From contig JAKAQR010000041.1 in assembly GCA_021819725.1 (NCBI GenBank), forward strand, positions 1 to 24,026: DNA of 24,026 nucleotides, in the 5' to 3' direction. This document shows, one piece after another, positions 1 through 8,430 of this stretch. The translations under genes were made by a program, and so were the position numbers. Numbering within the stretch: position 1 is the stretch's first letter; the number at the start of each line of letters is the position of its first letter. The DNA is from Actinomycetes bacterium (lineage in GTDB: Bacteria > Actinomycetota > Acidimicrobiia > Acidimicrobiales > Acidimicrobiaceae). The notes beneath the pieces were generated by a model. That model was not told where the DNA came from, did no database searches, and was given only the letters and a program-made list of their open reading frames with translations.

Positions 1-241
1 CCCTCCAAGCCTCGATCGCCTCGTTGAAGGTGGTGTGTTTGTTCCACTTGGCTCCCTCTAGGACTGGAGCTGGAGCCTCCTCGACGAGGAGTAGTTGGCG
101 AGCCAGTTCTCGCTCTGCATCACGTTTGGATCCGACGAAGGTGGAGTAACGGTGCTTGACCTTACCGTTAGTGTCCCTTCCAAGGTAGACCCGTAGCTCC
201 CAGACGTTGGGCTGCTTCCTGAGACGAATCGATCCTGCCAT
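1..241 (-). CDS. Site-specific (tyrosine) recombinase/phage integrase, N-terminal part, cut by window edge
   Basis: This minus-strand frame starts at ATG 241 and runs off the left edge, so only about 80 N-terminal residues are visible. It begins MAGSIRLRKQPNVWELRVYL and continues through a 'TFVGSKRDAERELARQLL' segment. That is the pattern of the small three-stranded arm-type DNA-binding domain at the N-terminus of actinobacterial tyrosine integrases. The segment after it (TTFNEAIEAW) is the usual start of the core-binding domain. The catalytic domain lies outside the window, so whether it is intact cannot be judged. The gene begins about 100 nt beyond the 3' end of tRNA-Arg(ACG) and reads away from it, the classical layout of an element integrated in a tRNA 3' end. 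The element would extend to the left. Confidence 0.8.
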   Translation of the reverse strand, partial: MAGSIRLRKQPNVWELRVYLGRDTNGKVKHRYSTFVGSKRDAERELARQLLLVEEAPAPVLEGAKWNKHTTFNEAIEAWR

Positions 242-315
242 AACCACCCCCTGTGACCAATGTTGGGTTTTCTGTTGGGTTAATGGGGATCATAGCAGAG
301 ATAAGATTCAGATTA

Positions 316-368
316 GGCCTCTGAACTGGGATATTTAAGCGCGCTCGGAGAGATTCGAACTCCCAACC
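316..368 (-). repeat. Putative integrase attachment (att) region, tRNA-Arg(ACG) 3' end plus flank
   Basis: On the minus strand the block 368-336 covers the tRNA T-arm, acceptor and the first flanking bases. It is identical over 33 nt to 9943-9975. Similarity continues past the tRNA end through a TATCCCAG and TCAGAGGCC flank to position 316, with two or three differences. An integrase gene starts just downstream. The conserved flank outside the mature tRNA is what points to an att site; the crossover position is not determinable here. Confidence 0.55.
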
Positions 369-412
369 TTCTGATCCGTAGTCAGATGCTCTATCCGTTG
401 AGCTACGAGCGC
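340..412 (-). tRNA. tRNA-Arg (anticodon ACG)
   Basis: The reverse complement folds as a complete 73-nt tRNA. The acceptor stem is GCGCTCG/CGAGCGC with discriminator G, the D-arm is GCTC/GAGC, and the anticodon stem TCTGA/TCAGA encloses loop CTACGGA (anticodon ACG). The T-arm loop is TTCGAAT. No CCA is encoded. The loop context U-ACG is that of the tRNA whose A34 is converted to inosine by TadA, and tadA lies about 0.5 kb away. The 3' half is identical to that of tRNA-Arg(TCG) at 9899-9971. Confidence 0.97.
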
Positions 413-581
413 TAGCAGCAGACATATTAGTTTACCGGCCAAAGGAGCGGGTCAATCTTCTGCGCGTAGGGATGAGACCGACCCCGCATCAAATACTCGG
501 TCGCAGGCCGAGTAATTCAAGCGTCTCACCTCTGCCGCAGGGCTGTCCGGAGAACAATGATCTACCCCGTACCATAGGAGT

Positions 582-941
582 GTGGAAACCCATTACTGCT
601 CTGAGGCGTTTGAACTCATTACAACGACAGATGACCAAGTGACAAGTCAGCGAATCAGCGACCAGCTGGTACAATCCCGTCGAACTCCATGTGTGAAAAT
701 TTACCCGGGATGTCTTAGCCGCTATTTTTGGAACGGAAGTTGGCATGAGGCGACCGAGTACGTCATCGTGACGTTAGCACTGGCGCCTGATCTCGAGCAA
801 CTCACTGCAATCATTAAGTCGGTCCACAACTATACGAATCCCGAGATTGTTGCTCGCCAACTTAAGATCCTCTCATCCGACTATGCAGACTGGATCCAGG
901 CTACGATCGTGGAACTCGGGGTCGACGAACATCATGACTGA
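582..941 (+). CDS. cutA: CutA-family divalent cation tolerance protein
   Basis: The 119-aa product has the CutA1 signature along its length: an N-terminal strand ELITTTDD, the segment 'CVKIYPGCLSRYFWNGSWHE' matching the family's ACVN.....S.Y.W.G pattern, a long middle strand EYVIVTLAL, and the C-terminal 'IKSVHNYTNPEIVARQL' (H.Y..PEI) with a following YADWI. CutA proteins form small ferredoxin-like trimers linked to metal tolerance; the exact role is unsettled even in well-studied bacteria. The GTG at 582 is the only convenient start. AGGAG (576-580) sits only one base upstream of it, an unusually tight spacing, so the start is less certain than the gene. The stop overlaps the tadA start, implying co-translation. 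Confidence 0.85.
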   Translation: METHYCSEAFELITTTDDQVTSQRISDQLVQSRRTPCVKIYPGCLSRYFWNGSWHEATEYVIVTLALAPDLEQLTAIIKSVHNYTNPEIVARQLKILSSDYADWIQATIVELGVDEHHD

Positions 942-1386
942 TGAAACTAGCATGCGCGTCGCGCTCGATCTCGCCATCCGGGCCAACACTCTTGGCGAAG
1001 TACCTGTTGGCGCAATCGTAGTGATCGACGAGGAGGTCGTCGCGCAAGCACACAACCAAACCATCGCCGAACGGAGTGCATTAGCCCATGCGGAACTCAT
1101 CGTCTTACACCAGGCGATCCGACAGATCGGAGATCGCTATTTGCCCACCGCAGAACTCTTCGTTACGCTGGAGCCCTGCGCGATGTGCGCTGGCGCCATC
1201 GTCTTGACTCGCATTCGACGCCTGGTTTTCGCTGCTCGTGACCCAAAGGCCGGCGTCTGTGGCTCTCTGTACAACCTGTGCGCCGACCCACGACTGAATC
1301 ATGAAGTTGAGGTAGTGCCCGATATCCTGGCTAGCGAATCTAGCACGCTCTTGCAAAGCTTCTTTCAACGGCGCAGGCCAGGTTAA
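934..1386 (+). CDS. tadA: tRNA-specific adenosine deaminase TadA
   Basis: This 150-aa cytidine/deoxycytidylate-deaminase-fold protein carries the zinc and catalytic motifs: H52-A-E54 (in ALAHAEL) and P81-C82-A-M-C85 (in LEPCAMCAGAIV). EVPVGAIVV near the N-terminus and the downstream segment RRLVFAARDPKAG are also typical of TadA. TadA deaminates A34 to inosine in tRNA-Arg(ACG), allowing CGU/CGC/CGA decoding; that very tRNA is at 340-412. ATG 934 overlaps the cutA stop by 8 nt; ATG 952 (MRVALDLAI) is an alternative in-frame start. The family's usual length (about 150-165 aa) fits. tRNA-Ser follows 25 nt after the stop on the same strand. Confidence 0.92.
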   Translation: MTDETSMRVALDLAIRANTLGEVPVGAIVVIDEEVVAQAHNQTIAERSALAHAELIVLHQAIRQIGDRYLPTAELFVTLEPCAMCAGAIVLTRIRRLVFAARDPKAGVCGSLYNLCADPRLNHEVEVVPDILASESSTLLQSFFQRRRPG

Positions 1387-1411
1387 CTTCCCCTTAAACT
1401 GGTGTCGGCTC

Positions 1412-1501
1412 GGAGGGATGCGAGAGTGGCCGAATCGGGCGGTCTCGAAAACCGCTGTACCCGCAAGGGTACCGTGGGTTCAAATCCCACTCCCTCCGCC
1501 A
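1412..1501 (+). tRNA. tRNA-Ser (anticodon CGA), CCA encoded
   Basis: This is a 90-nt class II tRNA. The acceptor stem is GGAGGGA/TCCCTCC, the discriminator G is followed by an encoded CCA, and the anticodon stem GCGGT/ACCGC encloses loop CTCGAAA (anticodon CGA). The long variable arm contains the TACCC...GGGTA hairpin expected of serine tRNA, and the T-loop is TTCAAAT. The last 22 nt are overlapped on the opposite strand by the 3' end of the MBL-fold hydrolase gene. Confidence 0.97.
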
Positions 1502-2436
1502 TCCAACCGAGGAGTGTCATGGTCGTTTGTTAAGTCGCCTCGCTTGGCAAGCCACCGTCCAATACCCATTGCGTTTGCGTGGACGCCACTAAGTGTCAAC
1601 AGGCGATCGCGGGCCACAGGGTCCAGCTCGGCAAGTCCCGGTACAAACGCCATCTCGAGAGCAGACTCGATATCACGACCAGACCGCATCGCTTGTTCAG
1701 CAACTTGACACCAGTCCCGAAGTAGATTCTTACCCTCCTCGAGGATATCGACTGCATCCGCGAAACGCCCATAGTGGGCAAAGGCAAGATGCGACGGCGA
1801 TCGAGACTTCATCACGTCGAGGCTCTGAACAGCCAACGGGAGGTCAAAATCCGGTGGAGGCGTCGCCGGCCAGAGGACTCCAACCTCCGGGAGTTTGACT
1901 CCGACCGCATCCCCGCAAAACATCGTCCCCGTTGGTTCGTGCCAGAGTGATAGGTGGTGTTTGGCGTGTCCAGGCGTGAGTAGCGCCTCAAGGTGCAAGC
2001 CCTCAGTGACTTTGATAACATCCCCCTCCTCCACGGCTATAATTCGCTCTTTGGGGGTCGGATCGAGGCGACCGTAGAGAGAGTCGAGCAGTGGCCCATA
2101 CACCATCGAAGCCGAGTTGATCAGACGGGTCGGATCTGCGAGATGACGAGCACCGTTCGGGTGCACATAAACATTGGCATTTGGGAATGCGCGCGCAATG
2201 TCCCCGACGCCACCAGCATGATCGAGATGAATGTGGGTAACAACCACAGCAGCCAGATCCGAGGCTCCGACTCCAAGGCTTTCAAGCTCGGCGATCAACA
2301 GCGGTGCACTGCTTTGAGAACCTGTCTCAATCAGAACGGGGCTCTCTCCAGTCACCAGGTAACCGGCCGTAATATGTTCCCAGCCTCCGAGCTGTGTGTC
2401 GATCTCGATAATGTCATCTGCGATACGTTCTGCCAT
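1480..2436 (-). CDS. Metallo-beta-lactamase-fold hydrolase
   Basis: This is a 318-aa protein from ATG 2436 (MAERIADDIIEIDTQLGGWE). It has the MBL-fold metal motif H-x-H-x-D-H in VVVTHIHLDHAGG, the following LLTPGHAKHHLSLW histidine strand, and FCGDAVG, the third metal-ligand region, so the dinuclear metal site appears complete. The substrate cannot be named; the fold serves glyoxalase II-like thioesters, lactones and many others. The C-terminal helical part is typical of stand-alone MBL hydrolases. The gene lies 34 nt downstream of the MarP-like gene on the same strand and may be its operon partner. No strong ribosome-binding site precedes ATG 2436; the frame stays open upstream, with an in-frame TTG three codons earlier. 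Its last seven codons and stop run antisense into tRNA-Ser. Confidence 0.85.
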   Translation of the reverse strand: MAERIADDIIEIDTQLGGWEHITAGYLVTGESPVLIETGSQSSAPLLIAELESLGVGASDLAAVVVTHIHLDHAGGVGDIARAFPNANVYVHPNGARHLADPTRLINSASMVYGPLLDSLYGRLDPTPKERIIAVEEGDVIKVTEGLHLEALLTPGHAKHHLSLWHEPTGTMFCGDAVGVKLPEVGVLWPATPPPDFDLPLAVQSLDVMKSRSPSHLAFAHYGRFADAVDILEEGKNLLRDWCQVAEQAMRSGRDIESALEMAFVPGLAELDPVARDRLLTLSGVHANAMGIGRWLAKRGDLTNDHDTPRLDGGGSGI

Positions 2437-2470
2437 ACCCAGCAAGCCTAGCTTCGGTCGAGAAGAACGT

Positions 2471-3676
2471 CTAGGGTACGCAACCTTGCGTGGAGACTCG
2501 ATGCTGGGGTCCTGCAAGGGCTTGGTGGACCTCCTGCGCAACTGCCGGCGCCGCGAGAGCAAAGCCGACATAGTTATTGGTCGTCGAACGTGAAAATACA
2601 ACACCGAGGACCTGACCGGCAGCATTGACGAGCGGACCGCCCGAGTTCCCAGGCCGCACAATCGCGTCGATCTCGTAGACGAGCCTAGTAGTAAGACCTT
2701 CGTTGTAAATGTCCCGCCCTGTCGCATCGAAGCTTGCCATCACTCCTGCTGAGCCATACGTCAGTGGACCGCCCTCGGGATAACCCAGAACCACGGCTTG
2801 GGTACCGCGAGACTGCACCTGGGTGTCGAAATGCAGAACCGGAGCGTTGAGCCCGGGAACCTTCAAGACAGCGAGGTCAAGGTGCGGATTATACCAGATC
2901 ACGGTCGCCGCGAGCTGCGAGCCATTCTGAATAACGTAGGTATTCGGCTCTCCCGCCACCACGTGTGCATTCGTGGCGACATAACCTGGCGCCACAACGA
3001 ACGCTGAACCTTCTTGAATTTCGGAGCAGGCCAAACCCTCAACCTTGACTACCGATGCAGCGACCTTACTCTCGATCGCCTTGACCTCCGCTGCTGAGGG
3101 CAGCGGGACTGGTCCTGCCAGCGCAGGGGGAATAGAGGCAAAGACCGGAGGGAAACCCGCCGTCGAGAACAACGAGTCGACCTTAGAAAACACACTAGGT
3201 GCCGGAGGGAGAACATCGTCGAGTGACTGAACTATCTTCGAACCAGAGACCTCTGCGGAAAGCGCCTGGAAAGGAGCGTTCAAAGCCAACGCCGCAACGA
3301 TCCACACGATCAGCAAGGTCGCCAAGATTGAGATTACAGCGCCCGCGCCGGCATCAACGGTTCCAAGATGGAATCGATCTAGCCGTCCACTCAATCTGCT
3401 ACCGAGACTTCGACCAAGGGCGGAGGTGATGGATGCAAGCCCGAAGAGAATAACAAGTGAAACGAATGTCCGAATAATACCAGCCGGCAACAGTGCTGCC
3501 GCATAGGGCGCAAGTACGGCTCCCGCAAGCAGGCCAACCCAAAACCCCACGTAAGAACCGAGTTGAATAGTCGCGCCTACCTTGAGGCCGCGAGCAGCCG
3601 AGAACGCAACCAGTGCAAGGATCACCAAATCCACGAGATTGAAGCCAAAAATGGCACCTAGTAACGGAGTCGACAC
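2471..3676 (-). CDS. MarP-like membrane-anchored periplasmic serine protease (CvpA plus trypsin-like domain)
   Basis: This 401-aa protein starts at GTG 3676 (MSTPLLGAIFGFNLVDLVIL). Residues about 10-145 form a CvpA-type membrane domain with four hydrophobic helices, including the characteristic FNLVDLVILALV opening. A linker leads to a chymotrypsin-like domain with a complete triad: H238 (TNAHVV), D267 (HLDLAVL) and S345 (GNSGGPL). This architecture is that of mycobacterial MarP (Rv3671c), a periplasmic protease required for acid and oxidative stress resistance. Orthology is inferred from architecture. A role in acid survival would suit an acidophilic host. It is divergent from gltB, with about 250 nt between the starts. 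Confidence 0.88.
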   Translation of the reverse strand: MSTPLLGAIFGFNLVDLVILALVAFSAARGLKVGATIQLGSYVGFWVGLLAGAVLAPYAAALLPAGIIRTFVSLVILFGLASITSALGRSLGSRLSGRLDRFHLGTVDAGAGAVISILATLLIVWIVAALALNAPFQALSAEVSGSKIVQSLDDVLPPAPSVFSKVDSLFSTAGFPPVFASIPPALAGPVPLPSAAEVKAIESKVAASVVKVEGLACSEIQEGSAFVVAPGYVATNAHVVAGEPNTYVIQNGSQLAATVIWYNPHLDLAVLKVPGLNAPVLHFDTQVQSRGTQAVVLGYPEGGPLTYGSAGVMASFDATGRDIYNEGLTTRLVYEIDAIVRPGNSGGPLVNAAGQVLGVVFSRSTTNNYVGFALAAPAVAQEVHQALAGPQHRVSTQGCVP

Positions 3677-3916
3677 TTACGGTCTAACCTCGACACAACC
3701 TTGCACATCGAATAAGTGTAGGTTCTCAAGGCTCGAAAACAACTGAAAAGCGACACTGATAGCCAACAACGGCATGAGACTTCGACCCATCTGCCATGAC
3801 TGCCCACGGGGGCGACGGAGCCAATGAACACCGGCTGGGATGGTCGGACGAGCGACGCCATACTCTATGATGAATAAGCCACGGGTCAATGGGGTCCCTT
3901 CCATCGTTCGATACGA

Positions 3917-3923
3917 GAGAGGA
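3917..3923 (+). promoter_or_regulatory. Ribosome-binding site that decides the gltB start
   Basis: GAGAGGA lies seven bases before GTG 3931, an ideal Shine-Dalgarno placement. The more upstream ATG 3889 in the same frame has no comparable site, so GTG 3931 is preferred. It also gives a short propeptide before the catalytic cysteine, as in other GltB proteins. Confidence 0.6.
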
Positions 3924-3930
3924 TCGCCAA

Positions 3931-6900
3931 GTGATACCGAGTCCCCTTCCGCCGCTATACCCGCGAGGATCTGAGCATGACGCCTGCGGGATTGCATTTA
4001 TCACGGACCTCCACGGTGGGGGCTCGCACAAACTCATCGAAATGGGGTTGGGTGCACTGGTCAACCTGGAACATCGAGGCGCTAAAGGTTCAGACCCGGA
4101 CACCGGAGATGGCGCAGGGATTCTCATCCAGAACCCCGACGACTTCTGGCGCCTCGAGCGCAACCTACCACCGAAAGGCGCCTATGTCACCGGACTCCTC
4201 TTCATTGAGGGAGATCGTGCGACACTCCTAGCCAAGCTCCACGATATCCTTGTTGCCACCGGGTGGCACCTTCTTGACGTCCGAACTGTTCCGCGCAACA
4301 GCGACATTTTAGGTGCAGGCTCTAAGGCTTCAGAGCCGGACATGGTTCAACTTTTCCTCGAGGACTCCGAGGGCCGGACCGGCGATCGCCTTGAGCGCAA
4401 GGCGTGGCTCCTGCGGAGTAGGGTCGAACGTGCACTTCCCGAGCTGTACTTCCCATCGCTATCCTCACGGACCTTTATCTTCAAGGGAATGCTTTCAGCC
4501 CCGCAGGTCGAAGTCTACTTTCGCGACTTACAGGACCACCGCCTCACAACAGGTATCGTTCTGGTTCACTCTCGCTTCTCTACCAACACATTCCCGTCAT
4601 GGCGCCTCGCCCAACCATTTCGGATGATCGCCCACAACGGCGAGATCAACACGATTGATGGAAATCGCAACTGGATGCGGGCTCGCGAATCGTTGTTGGC
4701 ATCGCAGCTGGTTGAAGGTGATCTCCGAGACGCGTTCCCGTTGGTCGCTACCGATGAGTCCGATTCCGCGTCGCTTGACGGTGTCTTTGAGATGCTAGCA
4801 CTTCACGGACGATCTCTTCCTCATGCCATGATGATGATGATCCCCGAGGCGTGGGAAGCGAATACCACGATGAAGGAGGGCGTTCGTGACTTCTACCGGT
4901 TCCATGCCTCGCTCATGGAACCCTGGGATGGACCCGCTGCCGTAGTTTTTACGGACGGAACTCTCGTTGGGGGAGTGCTCGACCGCAACGGCCTTCGCCC
5001 TGCGCGCTACTGGGTAACCGATGAAGGACTAGTCATTCTTGCCTCCGAAGTCGGCGTCATCGACATTCCACCCTCGTCGATCATCACCCGTGGAAGACTT
5101 GAGCCGGGGCGAATATTTTTGGTCGACACCTCAAAGGGCGCAATCCTGGACGACGCTGAAGTCAAGGAATCTCTCGCGGAACTTCGTCCTTGGGGCCAGT
5201 GGCTCACAGAGCACCAGGTCTCGCTCGACTCGCTAGCACCCCGATATATGTTGGTTCCCCAGCACGGGTCGATCGTCCAACGCCAACAGCTCTTCGGTTA
5301 TACCGAGGAGGAACTTCGCCTCATCATCACCCCCATGGCGACCCAGGGACAAGAGCCAATCGGTTCCATGGGATCCGATACCCCGCTGGCAGCTCGCTCA
5401 GAGGCAGCCAAGCCCTTTTTTGACTTCTTTTACCAACGTTTTGCCCAAGTCACTAATCCACCACTCGACGCAATTCGTGAAGAGCTTGTCACCTCATACG
5501 AGGGGGTGATCGGCCCCGAGCGAAACCTGCTTGAGCCTGGACCAGAGTCAGTACGCCAGATTCGCCTGCCACACCCAGTTATTGACAACGACGAACTAGC
5601 CAAGCTCATGTACATCAATGAGGACGGGGAGTATCCGGACCTCAACGCCAAGGTTATCGATATTCTTTACCCTGTTGGAGAGGGTGAGTTGGGTCTGCGC
5701 AAAGCCATCAACGACATCCGCAACGCAGCCGAGGAGGCCATCCGAGACGGATACGCAGTCGTCATTCTTTCGGATCGGCATGCCAACTGGGAACTCGCTC
5801 CCATTCCTTCACTGCTCGCTGTCTCGGCAATTCATCACCACTTGGTGCGTACCAAGCTCCGTACCCAAGCTGGATTGGTGATCGAATGCGGCGATGCAAG
5901 AGAGGTGCATCACTTCGCAACACTCATCAGCTTCGGTGCCGCGGCCGTCAACCCCTACTTGGCCTTCGACTCGATCGTCGACCTCATTCGCGAAGGAGTG
6001 CTCGCTGACATCGCACCACGCCTAGCTGTTCGCAACTACGTCAAGGCAGCTACCAAGGGCATCATTAAAGTTATGTCCAAAATGGGGATCTCAACCATTG
6101 GATCCTATACCGGAGCCCAGGTCTTCGAGATCTACGGCTTGAGCAGCGAAGTTGTCGAAGAGTACTTCCCCGGCGCGCGGTCACCAATGGGTGGCAATGA
6201 CCTCGCCGACATTGCAGCTACAGTCGCCAGACACCATCACCGGGCGTATGCCTCGCATCGAGAGCAATTTATCCACCAGAACCTCGAAACCGGCGGACAA
6301 TATCAGTGGCGTCGCGACGGCGAATACCATCTTTTCAATCCCGAGACTGTTTTCCTCCTTCAACACTCAACTCGTCGGCGTCGTGAAGACATTTTTCGCC
6401 GCTATACCGCGCTGGTAGATGACCTAGGTCGGCGAGCCAACACCTTGCGGGGCCTGCTCGAGCTTGCGACCGACAGGGTAACCCCCATCCCCATCGATGA
6501 GGTTGAGCCAATCGAGTCGATCGTCTCTCGGTTCTCTACTGGCGCAATGTCATATGGTTCAATCTCACAGGAGGCACATGAGACACTCGCTATTGCAATG
6601 AATCGCCTTGGTGGTCGATCGAATACAGGGGAGGGAGGCGAAGATCCTGAGCGGGCAGCCCCAACCTCAGATGGTTTAGATCGGCGATCAAAGATTCGCC
6701 AGATTGCCTCTGGACGATTCGGAGTATCGATCGAGTACCTTAGCGCTGCTGATGATATACAGATCAAGATGGCCCAAGGTGCAAAACCAGGAGAAGGAGG
6801 ACAACTGCCTGGAGAGAAAGTCTATCCGTGGATCGCAAAAACAAGAAACTCGACCCCTGGAGTTGGCCTCATCTCTCCTCCCCCGCATCACGACATTTAC

Positions 6901-8430
6901 TCCATCGAGGATCTTGCCCAGCTCATCTACGATCTCAAGTCGGCGAACCCTCGTGCTCGCGTCCACGTGAAACTCGTCTCGGAGGTCGGTGTTGGCACCG
7001 TCGCAGCAGGAGTGGTGAAGGCCCATGCCGATGTAGTGCTCATCTCTGGTGGAGACGGCGGTACGGGCGCCGCCCCGCTCAACTCGCTAAAGCATGCCGG
7101 AGGGCCATGGGAGATCGGTCTCGCAGAGACGGTACAAACGCTCGTCCTCAACGGTTTACGCGATCGCGTGGTCGTACAGGTCGATGGCCAACTCAAGACT
7201 GGGCGTGATGTGATTGTTGCAGCTCTCTTAGGGGCCGAGGAGTACGGGTTTGCCACCGCTCCGCTTGTTGTGTCTGGTTGTATCATGATGCGGGTCTGTC
7301 ATCTCGACACCTGCCCGGTAGGCATTGCCACTCAGAACCCTGAGTTGCGAACAAAATTCACCGGAAAGCCCGAGTTTGTTGAGACCTTTTTCCAATACAT
7401 CGCACAGGAGGTTCGCGAGTATCTCGCTCAGCTCGGCCTTCGCTCCTTAGACGAGGCCATCGGTCGCGCCGACCTCCTCAAATCGATCAATACTCCCGAG
7501 GCACTGCGCCTAGGGCTCGATCGCTTGACTTATTTCCAGGAAGATACGGCGAGACGATTTCGTAAGGAATCAACGCAAGATATCCTTGCGGACAGTCTTA
7601 ACCAACGGATTGTCGCTGACATCGAGCCTCGACTCTCCAAGACAGTCACTATTCGCCTTCGTTACCCCATCACCAACACCGACCGGGCAGTGGGCGCTAC
7701 CCTAGGCGACTTGGTTACTCGGCGATTCAGCGCCGCGCCTCTCGCGCCTGACTCCATCGCACTCACATTCGACGGCTCGGCAGGTCAAAGCTTTGGTGCC
7801 TTTGCTCCCCTCGGCGTCACCATGAAGCTCCATGGCGACGCGAATGACTACGTCGGTAAGGGCCTCTCCGGTGCCCGCCTCGTTATCGCTCCAGATATGC
7901 ATGTTGGCGTCGTCGCCGAAAACACGGTCGTAACAGGCAATGTTGCTCTATACGGGGCAATCAGGGGAGAACTCTTCGTGCTCGGGAGAGCGGGCGAGCG
8001 GTTTGCAGTTCGCAACTCGGGTGCGACTGCGGTCGTGGAGGGCGTGGGAGATCACGGTTGCGAATACATGACTGGAGGTGTTGTTGTGATTCTTGGAAGC
8101 ATCGGCCGCAACTTCGCTGCCGGTATGTCGGGTGGATTGGCATTTATCTGGGATCCGAGTGGTCAAACAAGCGCAAGGGTGAACCAAGAAATGGTCGATC
8201 TCGATCCTCTCGACGACGAACAGTTTGCACTCGTCAAAGACCTCCTCGAACGCCATGCTCGTTACACCGGGTCCTCGAAGGCGGCATCGATCCTTGCAAT
8301 GCAGGAACGTTGGCAGCGAAGTTTCGTCTGCGTCTACCCCAAAGATCTCAAGAGAGTGGTTCTTCAGGAGAGAGCTCATCGTCACCAGGGTTCGCGCTAC
8401 TCCGTCGCCACCACGAATCGAGGCTACTGA
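3931..8430 (+). CDS. gltB: Glutamate synthase (NADPH) large chain
   Basis: This 1,499-aa GOGAT alpha subunit transfers the glutamine amide group to 2-oxoglutarate. Domain order: an 18-residue propeptide; a class II glutaminase domain from C19 (EHDACGIAFITDL), with LVHSRFSTNTFPSW and IAHNGEINT in its active-site region; a central domain (about 470-780); an FMN-binding barrel (SNTGEGGEDPER, KPGEGGQLPGEKV, ISGGDGGTGAAP); a 3Fe-4S site C1117/C1123/C1128 (GCIMMRVCHLDTCPVG); and the C-terminal right-handed GXGXG helix domain ending in MTGGVVVILG and FAAGMSGGLAF. All key residues are present and the length matches bacterial GltB. The stop TGA shares its last base with the gltD ATG, so the two subunits are translationally coupled. 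Start choice is explained under the ribosome-binding site. Confidence 0.97.
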   Translation: MIPSPLPPLYPRGSEHDACGIAFITDLHGGGSHKLIEMGLGALVNLEHRGAKGSDPDTGDGAGILIQNPDDFWRLERNLPPKGAYVTGLLFIEGDRATLLAKLHDILVATGWHLLDVRTVPRNSDILGAGSKASEPDMVQLFLEDSEGRTGDRLERKAWLLRSRVERALPELYFPSLSSRTFIFKGMLSAPQVEVYFRDLQDHRLTTGIVLVHSRFSTNTFPSWRLAQPFRMIAHNGEINTIDGNRNWMRARESLLASQLVEGDLRDAFPLVATDESDSASLDGVFEMLALHGRSLPHAMMMMIPEAWEANTTMKEGVRDFYRFHASLMEPWDGPAAVVFTDGTLVGGVLDRNGLRPARYWVTDEGLVILASEVGVIDIPPSSIITRGRLEPGRIFLVDTSKGAILDDAEVKESLAELRPWGQWLTEHQVSLDSLAPRYMLVPQHGSIVQRQQLFGYTEEELRLIITPMATQGQEPIGSMGSDTPLAARSEAAKPFFDFFYQRFAQVTNPPLDAIREELVTSYEGVIGPERNLLEPGPESVRQIRLPHPVIDNDELAKLMYINEDGEYPDLNAKVIDILYPVGEGELGLRKAINDIRNAAEEAIRDGYAVVILSDRHANWELAPIPSLLAVSAIHHHLVRTKLRTQAGLVIECGDAREVHHFATLISFGAAAVNPYLAFDSIVDLIREGVLADIAPRLAVRNYVKAATKGIIKVMSKMGISTIGSYTGAQVFEIYGLSSEVVEEYFPGARSPMGGNDLADIAATVARHHHRAYASHREQFIHQNLETGGQYQWRRDGEYHLFNPETVFLLQHSTRRRREDIFRRYTALVDDLGRRANTLRGLLELATDRVTPIPIDEVEPIESIVSRFSTGAMSYGSISQEAHETLAIAMNRLGGRSNTGEGGEDPERAAPTSDGLDRRSKIRQIASGRFGVSIEYLSAADDIQIKMAQGAKPGEGGQLPGEKVYPWIAKTRNSTPGVGLISPPPHHDIYSIEDLAQLIYDLKSANPRARVHVKLVSEVGVGTVAAGVVKAHADVVLISGGDGGTGAAPLNSLKHAGGPWEIGLAETVQTLVLNGLRDRVVVQVDGQLKTGRDVIVAALLGAEEYGFATAPLVVSGCIMMRVCHLDTCPVGIATQNPELRTKFTGKPEFVETFFQYIAQEVREYLAQLGLRSLDEAIGRADLLKSINTPEALRLGLDRLTYFQEDTARRFRKESTQDILADSLNQRIVADIEPRLSKTVTIRLRYPITNTDRAVGATLGDLVTRRFSAAPLAPDSIALTFDGSAGQSFGAFAPLGVTMKLHGDANDYVGKGLSGARLVIAPDMHVGVVAENTVVTGNVALYGAIRGELFVLGRAGERFAVRNSGATAVVEGVGDHGCEYMTGGVVVILGSIGRNFAAGMSGGLAFIWDPSGQTSARVNQEMVDLDPLDDEQFALVKDLLERHARYTGSSKAASILAMQERWQRSFVCVYPKDLKRVVLQERAHRHQGSRYSVATTNRGY

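Noticed and set aside
2437..2727. N-terminal extension of the MBL hydrolase to 2727
   Set aside because: It would overlap the end of the MarP-like protease by more than 250 nt, and the extra residues are low-complexity Arg/Ser, unlike the family.
3843..3871. Possible promoter with TATGAT upstream of gltB
   Set aside because: The -10-like hexamer has no convincing -35 partner at suitable spacing.
3889..3930. Upstream ATG 3889 as the gltB start
   Set aside because: It has no ribosome-binding site and would add residues absent from GltB propeptides; GTG 3931 has an excellent site.
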